Shown: piece after piece, positions 7,794-18,212 of the stretch
How the letters are laid out: the number at the start of each line of letters is the position of its first letter
Position numbering within the stretch: the stretch's first letter is position 1
From: Thiomicrorhabdus sp. Kp2
GTDB lineage: Bacteria > Pseudomonadota > Gammaproteobacteria > Thiomicrospirales > Thiomicrospiraceae
Length of the DNA stretch: 64,000 bases
Assembly: GCF_000478585.1 (NCBI RefSeq)
Contig: NZ_ARWI01000001.1
Location: forward strand, 868,001-932,000
Reading direction: 5' to 3'
The notes under the pieces: generated by a model
What the model saw: only the letters and a program-made list of their open reading frames with translations
Told to the model about the DNA's origin: nothing
The model's database searches: none
Position numbers and translations under genes: made by a program

Positions 7794-9368
7794 TTAGTGC
7801 TCTCTAGTGGCTACAAACTGCAATTCTGGCCAACGCTCTTCAGTCAACGCCAAGTTAACACGAGTAGGCGCAATATAAACCAGTTGATCTGCCGCATCGT
7901 AAGCGACGTTTTCACGAACCTTAGAGGTGAATTTTTCAATTTCAGCTTTAGGGCCTATCACCCAGCGTGCCGTGTTCACATTTACAGGTTCAAACATACA
8001 GGTTACGTTGTACTCATCTTTAAGACGTTGTGCCACCACCTCAAACTGAAGAATCCCCACAGCACCCAAGATTAAATCATTATTATTCACAGGACGGAAC
8101 AACTGGGTTGCCCCCTCTTCTGATAACTGGGTTAACCCTTTTTGCAGTGCTTTCATTTTCATTGGGTCTTTTAACTGGGCACGACGGAAAAGTTCTGGCG
8201 CAAAATTAGGAATCCCTGTGAATTTAAGCTCTTCACCTTGCGTAAAGGTATCACCAATCTTAATCGTACCGTGGTTATGTAAACCAATAATATCCCCAGG
8301 ATAAGCTTCTTCAGCTTGATCACGACGATTAGCTAAGAAGGTAATCGCTTTAGCAATTTTAACGTCCTTACCAATTCGCACATGTTTAAGCTTCATACCC
8401 TTTTCATATTTACCTGAAACAATACGCATAAAAGCCACACGGTCACGGTGTGCAGGATCCATATTGGCCTGAATTTTAAAGATAAAGCCTGTTAGATTGG
8501 TTTCATCTGGCTTAACCGTACGTGTTTCAGTCTCACGCCCCATTGGAGTAGGTGCATACTGAGCAAAGCCATCTAATAACTCTTGCAAACCAAAGTTATT
8601 CACCGCTGAACCAAAAAACACGGGGGTTAACTTACCCGCTAAAAACTGTTCTAAATCAAACGCATGACTTGCACCTTGAACCAGCTCAATCTCTTCACGT
8701 AGCTCTTCGGCTTGGTCGCCAATCAGTTCATCCAAACGCGGATTATCCAACCCTTGGATTAACTCACCTTCAGAAGCCTTTTGACCATCGGCTACTGCAA
8801 ATAGGCGAATCGTGTCGTTATAAAGGTGATAAATCCCTTTAAAACGCTTCCCCATACCAATTGGCCAAGTCATCGGCGCACAATCAATTTTTAGTACACT
8901 TTCCACTTCATCCATCAGATCAATTGGATCACGTCCTTCCCGGTCTAACTTATTGATAAAGGTTAAAATAGGGGTCGTTCGTAAGCGACAAACTTCCATT
9001 AACTTAATGGTTCTGTCTTCCACCCCTTTGGCCACATCAATTACCATTAACGCAGAATCCACTGCGGTTAAGGTACGATAAGTATCTTCCGAGAAGTCTT
9101 CATGACCTGGAGTATCCAGCAGGTTAATCATCACATCTTTATACGGAAACTGCATAACCGATGAGGCAACCGAGATACCACGTTCCTGCTCCATCTTCAT
9201 CCAGTCAGAAGTCGCTCCGCGATCAGTTTTTCGGCTTTTTACCGCACCTGCCATTTGAATTGCTCCGCCGTATAACAGGAGTTTTTCTGTCACGGTGGTT
9301 TTACCCGCATCTGGGTGAGAAATAATCGCAAATGTTCTGCGTTTAGTGGTTTCTAATATCAATGACAT
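7794..9368 (-). CDS. prfC: Peptide chain release factor 3
   Basis: GTPase that recycles RF1/RF2 from the ribosome after termination. 524 aa, close to E. coli RF3 (529). G1 is S-H-P-D-A-G-K-T-T (residue about 17), G3 is D-T-P-G-H-E-D-F (about 86) and G4 is N-K-L-D (about 141). Domains II and III follow, with the [10 protein letters not shown] stretch near residue 390. The gene stands alone between the IS-split terminator and secF. The loss of the compact terminator downstream could allow read-through toward the lipoprotein gene. Confidence 0.97.
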   Translation of the reverse strand: MSLILETTKRRTFAIISHPDAGKTTVTEKLLLYGGAIQMAGAVKSRKTDRGATSDWMKMEQERGISVASSVMQFPYKDVMINLLDTPGHEDFSEDTYRTLTAVDSALMVIDVAKGVEDRTIKLMEVCRLRTTPILTFINKLDREGRDPIDLMDEVESVLKIDCAPMTWPIGMGKRFKGIYHLYNDTIRLFAVADGQKASEGELIQGLDNPRLDELIGDQAEELREEIELVQGASHAFDLEQFLAGKLTPVFFGSAVNNFGLQELLDGFAQYAPTPMGRETETRTVKPDETNLTGFIFKIQANMDPAHRDRVAFMRIVSGKYEKGMKLKHVRIGKDVKIAKAITFLANRRDQAEEAYPGDIIGLHNHGTIKIGDTFTQGEELKFTGIPNFAPELFRRAQLKDPMKMKALQKGLTQLSEEGATQLFRPVNNNDLILGAVGILQFEVVAQRLKDEYNVTCMFEPVNVNTARWVIGPKAEIEKFTSKVRENVAYDAADQLVYIAPTRVNLALTEERWPELQFVATREH

Positions 9369-9463
9369 TGATGTTTACTCTATCTATTTGGCTTATTTTG
9401 ATTGGCTTAAATCAGCACAATAAAGCCCTGTTTTGAATTTAATTTGGCTGACCAACAACCAAT

Positions 9464-9487
9464 AAAGCCAGCATTACGCTGGCTTTT
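9464..9487 (-). terminator. Terminator hairpin after secF
   Basis: AAAGCCAGC (9464-9472) pairs perfectly with GCTGGCTTT (9478-9486) around a 5-base loop. On the minus strand the stem ends in its own TTT followed by ATT. It lies 40 bases past the secF stop and just beyond the 22-bp palindrome at 9491-9512. Confidence 0.65.
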
Positions 9488-9490
9488 ATA

Positions 9491-9512
9491 AAGTTACCAG
9501 GCCTGGTAACTT
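9491..9512. repeat. Perfect 22-bp palindrome built on CCAGGCCTGG
   Basis: The 10-base core CCAGGCCTGG (9497-9506) is extended on both sides by AAGTTA / TAACTT to a perfect 22-bp palindrome between prfC and secF. It is the longest perfect form of the dispersed motif in the window. Confidence 0.95.
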
Positions 9513-9524
9513 ATCGAAGATGAG

Positions 9525-10571
9525 CTACAGTTCGTCGTCTTCGTCGAGTTTTTTACCTTGTTTAGCAAGTTTTGCTTCACGTTTGGCTTCTGCTTCTAAG
9601 AAAGCACGTTGTAGCTCAGCTTCTTGGGCTTCACGATCAACCGATTCACTTGGCGCTTTCATTAAGTCTTCTTTAGACACACCCAGCATTAACGCTACAG
9701 CACTCGCTACGTAAGTGGATGAGAAGGTACCAACCACCACACCTACAATCAATGCAGCCGCAAAACCGTGAATGATTTCGCCACCTAGGAAAAACAAGGC
9801 TAAAAGCACAATCAATGTAGTAATCGAGGTCATTAAGGTACGTGACAACATTTGATTGACCGCCACGTTAGTAATCTCTACTGGTGTTCCATCACGCATG
9901 GTTCTAAAGTTTTCACGCACACGGTCAAATACAACAATGGTGTCGTTTAATGAGTAACCAATGACCGCTAAAATAGCCGCCAATACGGTTAAATCAAACT
10001 GCATTTGTGTCCAAGCAAAAACACCAATGGTAATAATCACATCGTGAATTAAGGCGGCTACCGAACCTACTGAAAAACGCCACTCGAATCGAAGCGCCAC
10101 ATAAATCAAAATACCAAATAATGCATATAAAACCGCTAAGGCACCATCTTCGGTTAATTCATCCCCTACCTGTGGGCCAACAAACTCGACACGACGCAAG
10201 GTAATCTCTTCGTCAGTGGCGGCATTTAAAGCTTCCATCACTTGATTACTAAGCTGTGCTGAGTTCATACCTTCACGTGGCGCAATTCTGATTAAAACAT
10301 CTTCTGCCGAACCAAAGTGCTGCGCAACCGCTTCACCATAGTTCGCTTCCGTTAAATCTGCACGTAACTTGGTTAAATCAACAGGCTTAGGATAAGAAAG
10401 CTCAATTAAAGTACCGCCAGTAAAGTCGATACCAAAATTTAAGCCTTTCATCCATAAACCCGCAAATGAGGCAATAATTAAGAAAATTGAGAACGCCATC
10501 GCAATATGACGTTGTCCCATAAAATTAATATTGGTTGTTTTTGCTTCTGCTGTCATTGTTTCTGTTGTCAT
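9525..10571 (-). CDS. secF: Protein translocase subunit SecF
   Basis: Inner-membrane partner of SecD that uses the proton gradient to pull secreted proteins through SecYEG. 348 aa with six membrane segments. N-terminal hydrophobic segment and G-I-D-F-T-G-G-T-L (residues about 47-56), the periplasmic P1-like domain, then the conserved G-Y-S-L-N-D-T-I-V-V-F-D-R-V-R-E-N motif (about 210-226). The last 50 residues are a charged Glu/Lys/Ala tail ending D-E-D-D-E-L. It lies 9 bases after secD. Confidence 0.97.
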   Translation of the reverse strand: MTTETMTAEAKTTNINFMGQRHIAMAFSIFLIIASFAGLWMKGLNFGIDFTGGTLIELSYPKPVDLTKLRADLTEANYGEAVAQHFGSAEDVLIRIAPREGMNSAQLSNQVMEALNAATDEEITLRRVEFVGPQVGDELTEDGALAVLYALFGILIYVALRFEWRFSVGSVAALIHDVIITIGVFAWTQMQFDLTVLAAILAVIGYSLNDTIVVFDRVRENFRTMRDGTPVEITNVAVNQMLSRTLMTSITTLIVLLALFFLGGEIIHGFAAALIVGVVVGTFSSTYVASAVALMLGVSKEDLMKAPSESVDREAQEAELQRAFLEAEAKREAKLAKQGKKLDEDDEL

Positions 10572-10580
10572 AACGTCACC

Positions 10581-12464
10581 TTAAATCGAGATTTTCTCAA
10601 CGCGCTTATTGCCGTATAGAAGGTTAATAATCGCACGCGTTCCAAGAATCGCAGTGAACATCGAGGTGATAATCCCGATAGATAGGGTAATCGCAAAACC
10701 TTTGATTGGCCCTGTACCAAAGCTAAACAGCACAACTGCCGCTAGTAACGTGGTGATATTGGCATCGGCAATGGTTACAAAGGCTTTTTCATAACCCGAA
10801 TAGATGGCCGTTTGAATAGAGCTGTTTTTCATCTCTTCTCGAATACGCTCAAAAATCAGTACATTGGCATCCACCGCCATACCGACGGTTAAGACAATCC
10901 CCGCAATACCAGGCAGTGTTAAAGTGGCCTGCAACATAGACAGTACCGCAACAATAATCACCAAGTTAAGTAATAAAGCCACGTTAGCGACCATACCAAA
11001 CACTTTATAACGCCAAGCCATGACCACTAACACCAACAAGAAACCAACTACAACCGACATAAAGCCTTGGTTGATGTTATCTTGACCTAAGCTTGGCCCA
11101 ACAGTACGTTCTTCAACAATTTCCATTGGCGCTGCCAGCGCTCCAGCACGCAGTAGTAAGGCTAAATCTTGCGCTTCTTGTGGTGAATCTAACCCTGTAA
11201 TTTGGAAACGGTTCGCAAACTGTCCACGAATGACCGCCGCATTAATCACGTCTTTAGTGGTAATACGTTTTTTGACTTTAACCCCATTCTCTTCAATGGT
11301 TTCAACACGGTTTTCAATGTAAACCACCGCCATACGGTTACCTACATTTTCTTTAGTGGTGGCGAGCATCTTACGACCACCAGCGCCATCTAAGGTCACG
11401 TTAACCATCGCAGAACCTTGCTGCGGATCAATCCCAGACTGGGCGTTAATGACGTTTTCACCACTGACTATAATGCGACGTTTTAACAGTAATGGTCGAC
11501 CATCACGAAAGTGATAGATAATTGAGCCATTTGGCGCATAACCTGTTTTATCAGCACGGTAAGGGTCACCCTTCTCTTCCACCAAACGGAATTCTAATGT
11601 GGCGGTAGCACCTAAAATTTCTTTAGCTCGCGCGGTATCTTGCACACCAGGTAATTGCACTACAATGCGGCGATCACCTTGCTGTTGAATAACAGGCTCA
11701 GCCACACCCAACTCATTAATACGATTACGTAAAGTGGTGATGTTTTGCTGTAAGGCATATTTTTTGGTTTCAGCAATCGTAGCTTGTGAAAGTGTTAACA
11801 TCGCTTTAGGAGCAGAAGTCGCTTCATCAGAAGTAATTTGGAATCGATTACCATAAACTTCATTCAGTTTTACCAGGCCTGCTTGTAGGGTTTCTAAATC
11901 TTTAAACTGAACTTCTAATGCTTCATTTTCCACTTCAACAGAGATATAACGAACTCTCTCTTCACGTAAAGAACCTTTGACCTCATCAATGTAACGTAGA
12001 TAAGCTTTGTCAACCGCCGCTTCCATGTCCACATCCATTAAAAAGTGCACACCACCACGCAAATCCAAACCAAGGTACATAGGTGCTGCACTAATGTTTT
12101 GCAACATGGCTGGAGTGGCTGGCGCTAAGTTTAATGCCACAACCGCTTGTCTGCCTAAACTCTCTTTTAAAACAGACTTAGCCTTAATTTGGTCTTCGGT
12201 ATCATTAAAACGAATTAAAAAACGTCCGCCTTCAAAAACCGATGATTTGACCTCTAAGCCTGAATCAGCAAGGACTTTTTCAACTTGCATTTGCGTATCA
12301 GCATTAAACACCACCGATTTAGCGGGTGAGATTTGTACCGCAGGGTCATCGCCAAATAGGTTTGGCATGGCGTAGGTTAAACCAATCACAGTAATCACGA
12401 CCAACAGCAGGTATTTCCAGGCTGGGTAACGGTTCGCTATGATTTTTTGTTGTGTTTGAAACAT
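10581..12464 (-). CDS. secD: Protein translocase subunit SecD
   Basis: Proton-driven RND-like accessory subunit of the Sec translocon. 627 aa, close to E. coli SecD (615). One N-terminal membrane helix, then L-G-L-D-L-R-G-G-V-H-F (about 132-142), a large periplasmic domain with N-E-L-G-V-A-E-P and V-Q-L-P-G-V-Q-D-T, and five C-terminal helices. The helix-4 motif G-M-A-V-D-A-N-V-L-I-F-E-R-I-R-E-E is complete. It sits in the conserved order queA-tgt-yajC-secD-secF. Confidence 0.98.
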   Translation of the reverse strand: MFQTQQKIIANRYPAWKYLLLVVITVIGLTYAMPNLFGDDPAVQISPAKSVVFNADTQMQVEKVLADSGLEVKSSVFEGGRFLIRFNDTEDQIKAKSVLKESLGRQAVVALNLAPATPAMLQNISAAPMYLGLDLRGGVHFLMDVDMEAAVDKAYLRYIDEVKGSLREERVRYISVEVENEALEVQFKDLETLQAGLVKLNEVYGNRFQITSDEATSAPKAMLTLSQATIAETKKYALQQNITTLRNRINELGVAEPVIQQQGDRRIVVQLPGVQDTARAKEILGATATLEFRLVEEKGDPYRADKTGYAPNGSIIYHFRDGRPLLLKRRIIVSGENVINAQSGIDPQQGSAMVNVTLDGAGGRKMLATTKENVGNRMAVVYIENRVETIEENGVKVKKRITTKDVINAAVIRGQFANRFQITGLDSPQEAQDLALLLRAGALAAPMEIVEERTVGPSLGQDNINQGFMSVVVGFLLVLVVMAWRYKVFGMVANVALLLNLVIIVAVLSMLQATLTLPGIAGIVLTVGMAVDANVLIFERIREEMKNSSIQTAIYSGYEKAFVTIADANITTLLAAVVLFSFGTGPIKGFAITLSIGIITSMFTAILGTRAIINLLYGNKRVEKISI

Positions 12465-12657
12465 AAGTTCGATTCCAATTTTCTGAATTTTATGGGGTTT
12501 TCTAAAAGCCTTTTACTAAGAAGAACCACTCTTGAGAAAGACTCTAAGAGAGAAAAAACCTCAACGCCTAGAAGCACAAAAGGGGCATTAAAGCCATGAT
12601 CGACTCTAACTGCCCCTTAAGGAAAACCTGAAAAAAGGCTTTCCATATAAAAACGAA

Positions 12658-12987
12658 TTATTCGCCTTTAAGTGTGCCTTTTGGCAATAAACGTGAAACG
12701 TTTTGACGTTCAACTTTTACCACTACGTTTTCTGCGATTTCAATATCACAGAAGTTATCACCCATATCACGAATTTTTCCAGCAAGACCACCGTAAGTCA
12801 CTACTTCATCGCCTTTCTTAATCGCTTCAACCAGTGCTTTATGCTCTTTTACTTTTTTCTGTTGTGGACGAATGAGTAAAAAGTAGAAAACAACAAACAA
12901 TAAAACTAATGGAATAATTCCTTCCCATCCACCGCCTTGCGCCGCTGCTGTACCTTCTGCCATTGCATCGCTAATAAAAAAGCTCAT
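12658..12987 (-). CDS. yajC: Preprotein translocase subunit YajC
   Basis: Small single-span inner-membrane protein that associates with SecDF. 109 aa. A hydrophobic segment I-P-L-V-L-L-F-V-V-F-Y-F-L-L-I is followed directly by the family motif R-P-Q-Q-K-K. A basic, KOW-like domain follows (G-D-E-V-V-T-Y-G-G-L). I place the start at 12987 because an AGGAG ribosome site lies 8 bases upstream. A longer in-frame ATG at 13011 would add eight residues and has no such site. Confidence 0.94.
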   Translation of the reverse strand: MSFFISDAMAEGTAAAQGGGWEGIIPLVLLFVVFYFLLIRPQQKKVKEHKALVEAIKKGDEVVTYGGLAGKIRDMGDNFCDIEIAENVVVKVERQNVSRLLPKGTLKGE

Positions 12988-13116
12988 ATCTTTTACTCCT
13001 AAAAATATCAAAAAAATTAATCGTTGTATTTTGGCACAGCTAGAATAAAAAATCTAAGCTAAATACCGTTTAATTGTCGATTAATATCACAACAAAACCG
13101 TGTTGACTCTCTTTAC

Positions 13117-13140
13117 CAAGTTACCAGGCCTGGCAACTTG
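13117..13140. repeat. 24-bp near-perfect palindrome containing CCAGGCCTGG
   Basis: Core CCAGGCCTGG at 13124-13133 is flanked by CAAGTTA and CAACTTG. This gives a 24-bp palindrome with one mismatched pair, between tgt and yajC. Confidence 0.93.
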
Positions 13141-13204
13141 TCTTATTTCAATAAGATATATGGCATTCAAGGCCACTTTTCCTATTCACTCTGCCGTTTA
13201 ACAT

Positions 13205-14353
<1,149 letters not shown>

Positions 14354-14366
14354 TCAATTTTATATA

Positions 14367-15425
14367 TCAATTTATTGTTTGTTTTTTGGGAAAAACCAAC
14401 ATCGCATCGCCATAACTAAAAAAGCGATATTGATTTTCTACTGCGTGTTTATAGGCGTCCATCGTTCTTTGATAACCCGCCAAGGCGGAGACCAACATAA
14501 TCAAGGTCGATTCGGGTAAGTGGAAGTTGGTTAACAACACATCCACCTCTTTAAACTCATAACCAGGCGTAATGAAAATATCGGTTTCACCTTGGTAAGG
14601 TGCAATTTTGCCTGTATTGCTAAATTTGGCCGCGCTCTCCAAACACCGTACAGACGTAGTGCCTACTGCAATCACTCGGCCACCTTTTTCTCGGGCTTGT
14701 TGCACTTGTTCTACCAGGCCTGGTAACACTTCTAAATACTCAGAGTGCATAACATGTTCCGCGATCTCATCCACCTGAACAGGCTTAAAGGTTCCTGCAC
14801 CTACATGCAAAGTTACAAAACCTATATCCACACCTTTGGCCTTAATGTCCGCCATTAGTTCATTGTCAAAATGAAGCCCTGCCGTGGGTGCGGCAACCGC
14901 ACCTGGTTTTTGTGAATACACCGTTTGATAACGCTCTTTATCGGCCTCTTCATCTTCTGGGCGTTCAATGTAAGGTGGTAACGGCATATGGCCATTTTCT
15001 TCAACCAACTCTAAAGCCGACTTATCAGAAAGCACCTTTACAATAAACAGTGCATCTTGACGCCCTATTACCTCTACATCAAAGGCATTTTCAATCGTTA
15101 AAATCGTGCCTGGCTTTGGTGAGCGACTTGAACGAATATGGGTTAATAAAGTTTTATCGTCCACCACTCGTTCAATCAATAGTTCAATCTTTCCACCTGT
15201 TTGCTTCTCTCCAAACAAACGTGCGGGAATCACTTTGGTGTTATTAAAAACCAATAAATCATTGGGTTTTAAATAAGAGAGTAAATCTGGAAATTTGGCA
15301 TCGATGATTGTGTAATCGGACTCAGCACCAGACATCACCAGCAACCGACTATCACGGCGCTGCTTAGGCGGTTGTTGAGCAATCAGATTTTCAGGCAGTT
15401 CAAAAAAGAAGTCTTGTCGTTTCAC
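14367..15425 (-). CDS. queA: S-adenosylmethionine:tRNA ribosyltransferase-isomerase
   Basis: Transfers the ribosyl part of SAM to preQ1-tRNA, making epoxyqueuosine. 352 aa, with the family N-terminus F-x-F-x-L-P-x-x-L-I-A-Q-x-P and the conserved stretches [13 protein letters not shown] (about 176-190), L-H-V-G-A-G-T-F, and [10 protein letters not shown] (about 297-308). It heads the queA-tgt-yajC-secD-secF series. One palindrome copy lies in the gene (14714-14723), encoding L-P-G-L-V. Confidence 0.98.
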   Translation of the reverse strand: MKRQDFFFELPENLIAQQPPKQRRDSRLLVMSGAESDYTIIDAKFPDLLSYLKPNDLLVFNNTKVIPARLFGEKQTGGKIELLIERVVDDKTLLTHIRSSRSPKPGTILTIENAFDVEVIGRQDALFIVKVLSDKSALELVEENGHMPLPPYIERPEDEEADKERYQTVYSQKPGAVAAPTAGLHFDNELMADIKAKGVDIGFVTLHVGAGTFKPVQVDEIAEHVMHSEYLEVLPGLVEQVQQAREKGGRVIAVGTTSVRCLESAAKFSNTGKIAPYQGETDIFITPGYEFKEVDVLLTNFHLPESTLIMLVSALAGYQRTMDAYKHAVENQYRFFSYGDAMLVFPKKQTIN

Positions 15426-15462
15426 AAAAGTATTAAATCAGCGATTTTCTTAACTATTTAAA

Positions 15463-15500
15463 TAAAAAAAACGCCCATTTATCCATAGAATAAAGGGGCG
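15463..15500 (-). terminator. Terminator after the GGDEF-EAL gene
   Basis: On the minus strand an 11-bp stem with one mismatch (CGCCCCTTTAT with ATAAATGGGCG) has a 7-base loop and is followed by eight T residues. It separates the PAS-GGDEF-EAL gene from queA. Confidence 0.85.
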
Positions 15501-15585
15501 CTATTTTCGCTGATTGTGTCTTTATTTTCAAGCGGTTATATTTTTAGCAAACCAAAGTCTTAGCAAAATCTTACAATCCTCTCTT

Positions 15586-17556
15586 TTACGCCGCCATTAA
15601 CTCCGTTAAACAAGCTGGCGCAATTGGGCGACTAAATAAATAACCCTGCCCAATATCACAACCCAACTCAAATAAAACTTGTCGCTGCTCTTCTGTCTCA
15701 ATCCCTTCTGCGACGACCACCAAATCAAGATCATGTGCAAGATTGATAATCGATTTTGCAATTGAAAACTGGCGCTTATCCTCAATAATATTGGTAACAA
15801 ATGCTCGATCCACCTTCAGCGTATCAAACGGAAAAAGGGTTAAATAATGTAAAGAGGCAAACCCTGTTCCAAAATCATCCAAAGCAATCATAAAACCTCT
15901 GGATTTCAATTCCTGAATCTTCTCTAAGCTGCGCTGAGTATCATTTAACAACACACTCTCAGTCAATTCAATCTGAACCGTTGTTGGATCAACCCCCAAC
16001 CGTTCAAACTGTTCAATTGCCTGGTTACAGAAATTATCATCAGAAAACTGTCTTGCAGAGACATTAATTGAATACTTCATCTGAATACCCTGATTTTGCC
16101 AAGCAACAATATCACTACCTGCTTGATTAATCATTGACTCACTCAAAGCCCAAATAAGGCCTGTCTCTTCAGAAACAGGAATAAACACCGCAGGTGATGG
16201 TGCCACGCTCCCATCCTCTGACATCCAACGCGCTAAAACCTCTACCCCCATTGTTTTACCCGTTTTTAAATCAATTAAAGGTTGATAGAAAGGCTTAATC
16301 AAACCACGTGTTAAAGCCCCTCTTAATCGACTTTGCAAATCCACCATTTCCGTTGCATGTTGAGTCATTTCATGGGAAAAAAACGACATATTTAAACCTT
16401 GGCTTTTTGCCTTAAACATCGCCGCATCAGCATTTTTAATGAGTATTTCAGGCGTTAATCCGTCTTGTGGATATAAAGCAACCCCCGCTGTTACCCCAAC
16501 ACTTAAACGGTGCCCATGAACTCTAAAAGGTTTTTCTAACAACTGGTTCATATGCGCAACACAGGCTTGCACGGCCTCTGTTGTTACACTATTTTTAGTC
16601 ACAACAATAAACTCATCCCCTCCAAACCGAGCAATCATTGCTTGTTTAGAATCCATACAACTGGATTTAAACCTTCTCGCAACTTCCTTTAAGAGCTCAT
16701 CCCCCACGGTATGCCCATGCGCATCATTGATATATTTAAAACGATTCAAATCAATAAAGAAAACCGCAAATCCTTCGTTTCTTGCATGAGCTTCAGACTG
16801 TTCAATTAACTGATTCATATAATCATTAAGATAACGTCTATTAGGCAAGTTCGTTAAAGGGTCATACAAAGCCAGCTCATCTGCTTTTTGAGAGGCTAAC
16901 TTACGGTCAGTAATATCAATATTAATTGACCTAACACCTATAATTTTGCCTTTTTTATTGTGAAATGGTCCGCATAAATGCTCCAACCAACGAACATCCC
17001 CTTGCTTAGTTAAAATCCTAAACTCCACCTTTTCTGGCTGACCATCATCATTCACAGAATGCACATGCTCACCCCAATAAACCTTATCTTCGGGATGAAT
17101 GATTGCATCCATAAAATTGGGGGTAGAATAAAAATCCTCTGGAGTATATCCCGTCAAAGGCAGAACCGCTGGTGACACATATTCATATTTTCCATTTACT
17201 GTTCGCACATAGGTAAACTCAAGTGATAAATCAACAACAGCCTTAAAAATTCCATACTCTTGATATCGAACACTTAACAACTTTAGGGCTACACTAATGA
17301 CTCCGCCCAATAAAACCGAAATACAAATCAACAAGAGCCAGCCAGACACCCCCACTTCAGCTTGAATAAACTGAAGCTGAATCACACTAAATATCGCCAT
17401 TAATAAAAGCGCCCATAATAAAGAGCGAACAAATTGACCCATAAAACTTTCTTGAGGAAAAACTTTTCTCACTGAAACTATCACTTTTTGATAAATTATT
17501 TTTATGGCGAAGTATAAACAATGCAACCAACAGGTCAAAACAGCTTTTTTTATCAA
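15586..17556 (-). CDS. Membrane PAS-GGDEF-EAL protein (cyclic di-GMP turnover)
   Basis: Inner-membrane signalling protein predicted to make and/or degrade cyclic di-GMP. Two hydrophobic segments (residues about 42-60 and 70-92) precede a PAS domain (about 105-220, with its PAC motif) and a GGDEF domain with intact R-F-G-G-D-E-F near residue 312. The EAL domain follows (signature variant E-V-L-A-R-W near 439, plus D-D-F-G-T-G-F-A-S-L and K-V-D-R-A-F-V). The phosphodiesterase metal and catalytic residues look present, so both activities are possible. The sensed signal is unknown. The gene is monocistronic and ends at a terminator. Confidence 0.92.
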   Translation of the reverse strand: MIKKAVLTCWLHCLYFAIKIIYQKVIVSVRKVFPQESFMGQFVRSLLWALLLMAIFSVIQLQFIQAEVGVSGWLLLICISVLLGGVISVALKLLSVRYQEYGIFKAVVDLSLEFTYVRTVNGKYEYVSPAVLPLTGYTPEDFYSTPNFMDAIIHPEDKVYWGEHVHSVNDDGQPEKVEFRILTKQGDVRWLEHLCGPFHNKKGKIIGVRSINIDITDRKLASQKADELALYDPLTNLPNRRYLNDYMNQLIEQSEAHARNEGFAVFFIDLNRFKYINDAHGHTVGDELLKEVARRFKSSCMDSKQAMIARFGGDEFIVVTKNSVTTEAVQACVAHMNQLLEKPFRVHGHRLSVGVTAGVALYPQDGLTPEILIKNADAAMFKAKSQGLNMSFFSHEMTQHATEMVDLQSRLRGALTRGLIKPFYQPLIDLKTGKTMGVEVLARWMSEDGSVAPSPAVFIPVSEETGLIWALSESMINQAGSDIVAWQNQGIQMKYSINVSARQFSDDNFCNQAIEQFERLGVDPTTVQIELTESVLLNDTQRSLEKIQELKSRGFMIALDDFGTGFASLHYLTLFPFDTLKVDRAFVTNIIEDKRQFSIAKSIINLAHDLDLVVVAEGIETEEQRQVLFELGCDIGQGYLFSRPIAPACLTELMAA

Positions 17557-17636
17557 TCACATAAAAAAACAAATACAAGCCCTTTAGCAGTCACAAAAAC
17601 ACACCGATAAAGTCATTTTTAAATAGATATTTAAAT

Positions 17637-17665
17637 TTGACAGAACCCGCTTAACCTCCTATAAT
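17637..17665 (+). promoter_or_regulatory. Consensus sigma-70 promoter for tRNA-Leu
   Basis: A perfect TTGACA (17637-17642), 17-bp spacer and perfect TATAAT (17660-17665) stand 18 bases before the tRNA-Leu gene. The GC-rich discriminator TCGCG after the -10 box is typical of stringently controlled stable-RNA promoters. Confidence 0.92.
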
Positions 17666-17683
17666 TCGCGACCACAAGTTAAT

Positions 17684-17770
17684 GCCAGTGTGATGAAATT
17701 GGTAGACATGACGGATTCAAAATCCGTTGCTAGTGATAGCGTGGCGGTTCGAGTCCGCCCACTGGTACCA
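17684..17770 (+). tRNA. tRNA-Leu (anticodon CAA)
   Basis: An 87-base gene with CCA encoded. The acceptor stem GCCAGTG pairs with CACTGGT (one G-T pair). The anticodon stem ACGGA/TCCGT holds loop TTCAAAA with anticodon CAA. The long variable arm (GCTAGTGATAGC) is expected for a class II tRNA. The T-arm is GGCGG-TTCGAGT-CCGCC. The tRNA decodes UUG. Confidence 0.97.
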
Positions 17771-17792
17771 CATTCAACTTGTTCTCTATTGT

Positions 17793-17869
17793 ACGACCGT
17801 AGCTCAGTTGGTTAGAGCACCACCTTGACATGGTGGGGGTCGGTGGTTCGAATCCACTCGGTCGTACCA
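17793..17869 (+). tRNA. tRNA-Val (anticodon GAC)
   Basis: A 77-base gene with CCA encoded. Acceptor ACGACCG pairs with CGGTCGT. The anticodon stem CCACC/GGTGG holds loop TTGACAT, anticodon GAC, read as valine. The T-loop TTCGAAT is standard. It lies 22 bases after tRNA-Leu and probably shares its promoter. Confidence 0.97.
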
Positions 17870-17978
17870 ATTACTTTTCCTTAAAGTAATCTCATTTCCC
17901 TTTTTTCAAAAATCCAAAATAATCTCTTACAAAATTAATGCATCCACAGTTCTTACATTTAATAAAGAATTGACTCTA

Positions 17979-17988
17979 CCAGGCCTGG
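17979..17988. repeat. Dispersed palindrome CCAGGCCTGG (intergenic)
   Basis: Exact 10-base core between tRNA-Val and tRNA-Asn, with flanks CTA / CAG. Confidence 0.95.
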
Positions 17989-18038
17989 CAGAATAAAGAT
18001 GTTGGCTTTCTAGACTTTAAAACAAATAAGCTAGAAAC

Positions 18039-18071
18039 AAAAAAGCCCCAGTCTTGCGACTAGGGCTTTAG
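18039..18071 (-). terminator. Terminator after tRNA-Asn
   Basis: On the minus strand AAAGCCCTAGTC pairs with GACTGGGGCTTT (one G-T pair) across a GCAA tetraloop and continues into a T run. It starts a few bases after the tRNA-Asn 3' end. Confidence 0.9.
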
Positions 18072-18075
18072 AATA

Positions 18076-18151
18076 TGGCTCCCCAACCTGGACTCGAACC
18101 AGGGACATACGGATTAACAGTCCGGTGTTCTACCAACTGAACTATTGGGGA
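18076..18151 (-). tRNA. tRNA-Asn (anticodon GTT)
   Basis: A 76-base gene with CCA encoded, on the minus strand. Acceptor TCCCCAA pairs with TTGGGGA. The D-arm GTTCAGTTGGTAGAAC and the anticodon loop CTGTTAA give anticodon GTT. The sequence closely follows gammaproteobacterial tRNA-Asn. Confidence 0.97.
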
Positions 18152-18184
18152 ATAGATACTGAGCAACGCTCTGTATGGGTGCGT

Positions 18185-18212
18185 ATTATAGGGAAATAAT
18201 TTTGCTGTGCAA
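18185..18212 (-). promoter_or_regulatory. Sigma-70 promoter for tRNA-Asn
   Basis: On the minus strand TTGCAC (18207-18212), a 16-bp spacer and TATAAT (18185-18190) precede a GC-rich discriminator (ACGCACCC) and the tRNA-Asn gene about 33 bases downstream. Confidence 0.8.

Noticed and set aside
8552..8842. 96-codon frame on the plus strand inside prfC, and similar long antisense frames (for example 4828-5382, 11202-11393, 45278-45670)
   Set aside because: Each is antisense to a strong conserved gene with complete motifs and has no family signature.
12560..12625. Riboswitch or attenuator between yajC and secD
   Set aside because: Only an 8-bp stem (AAGGGGCA/TGCCCCTT) with a loop of over 20 bases is visible. 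No known regulatory RNA pattern.
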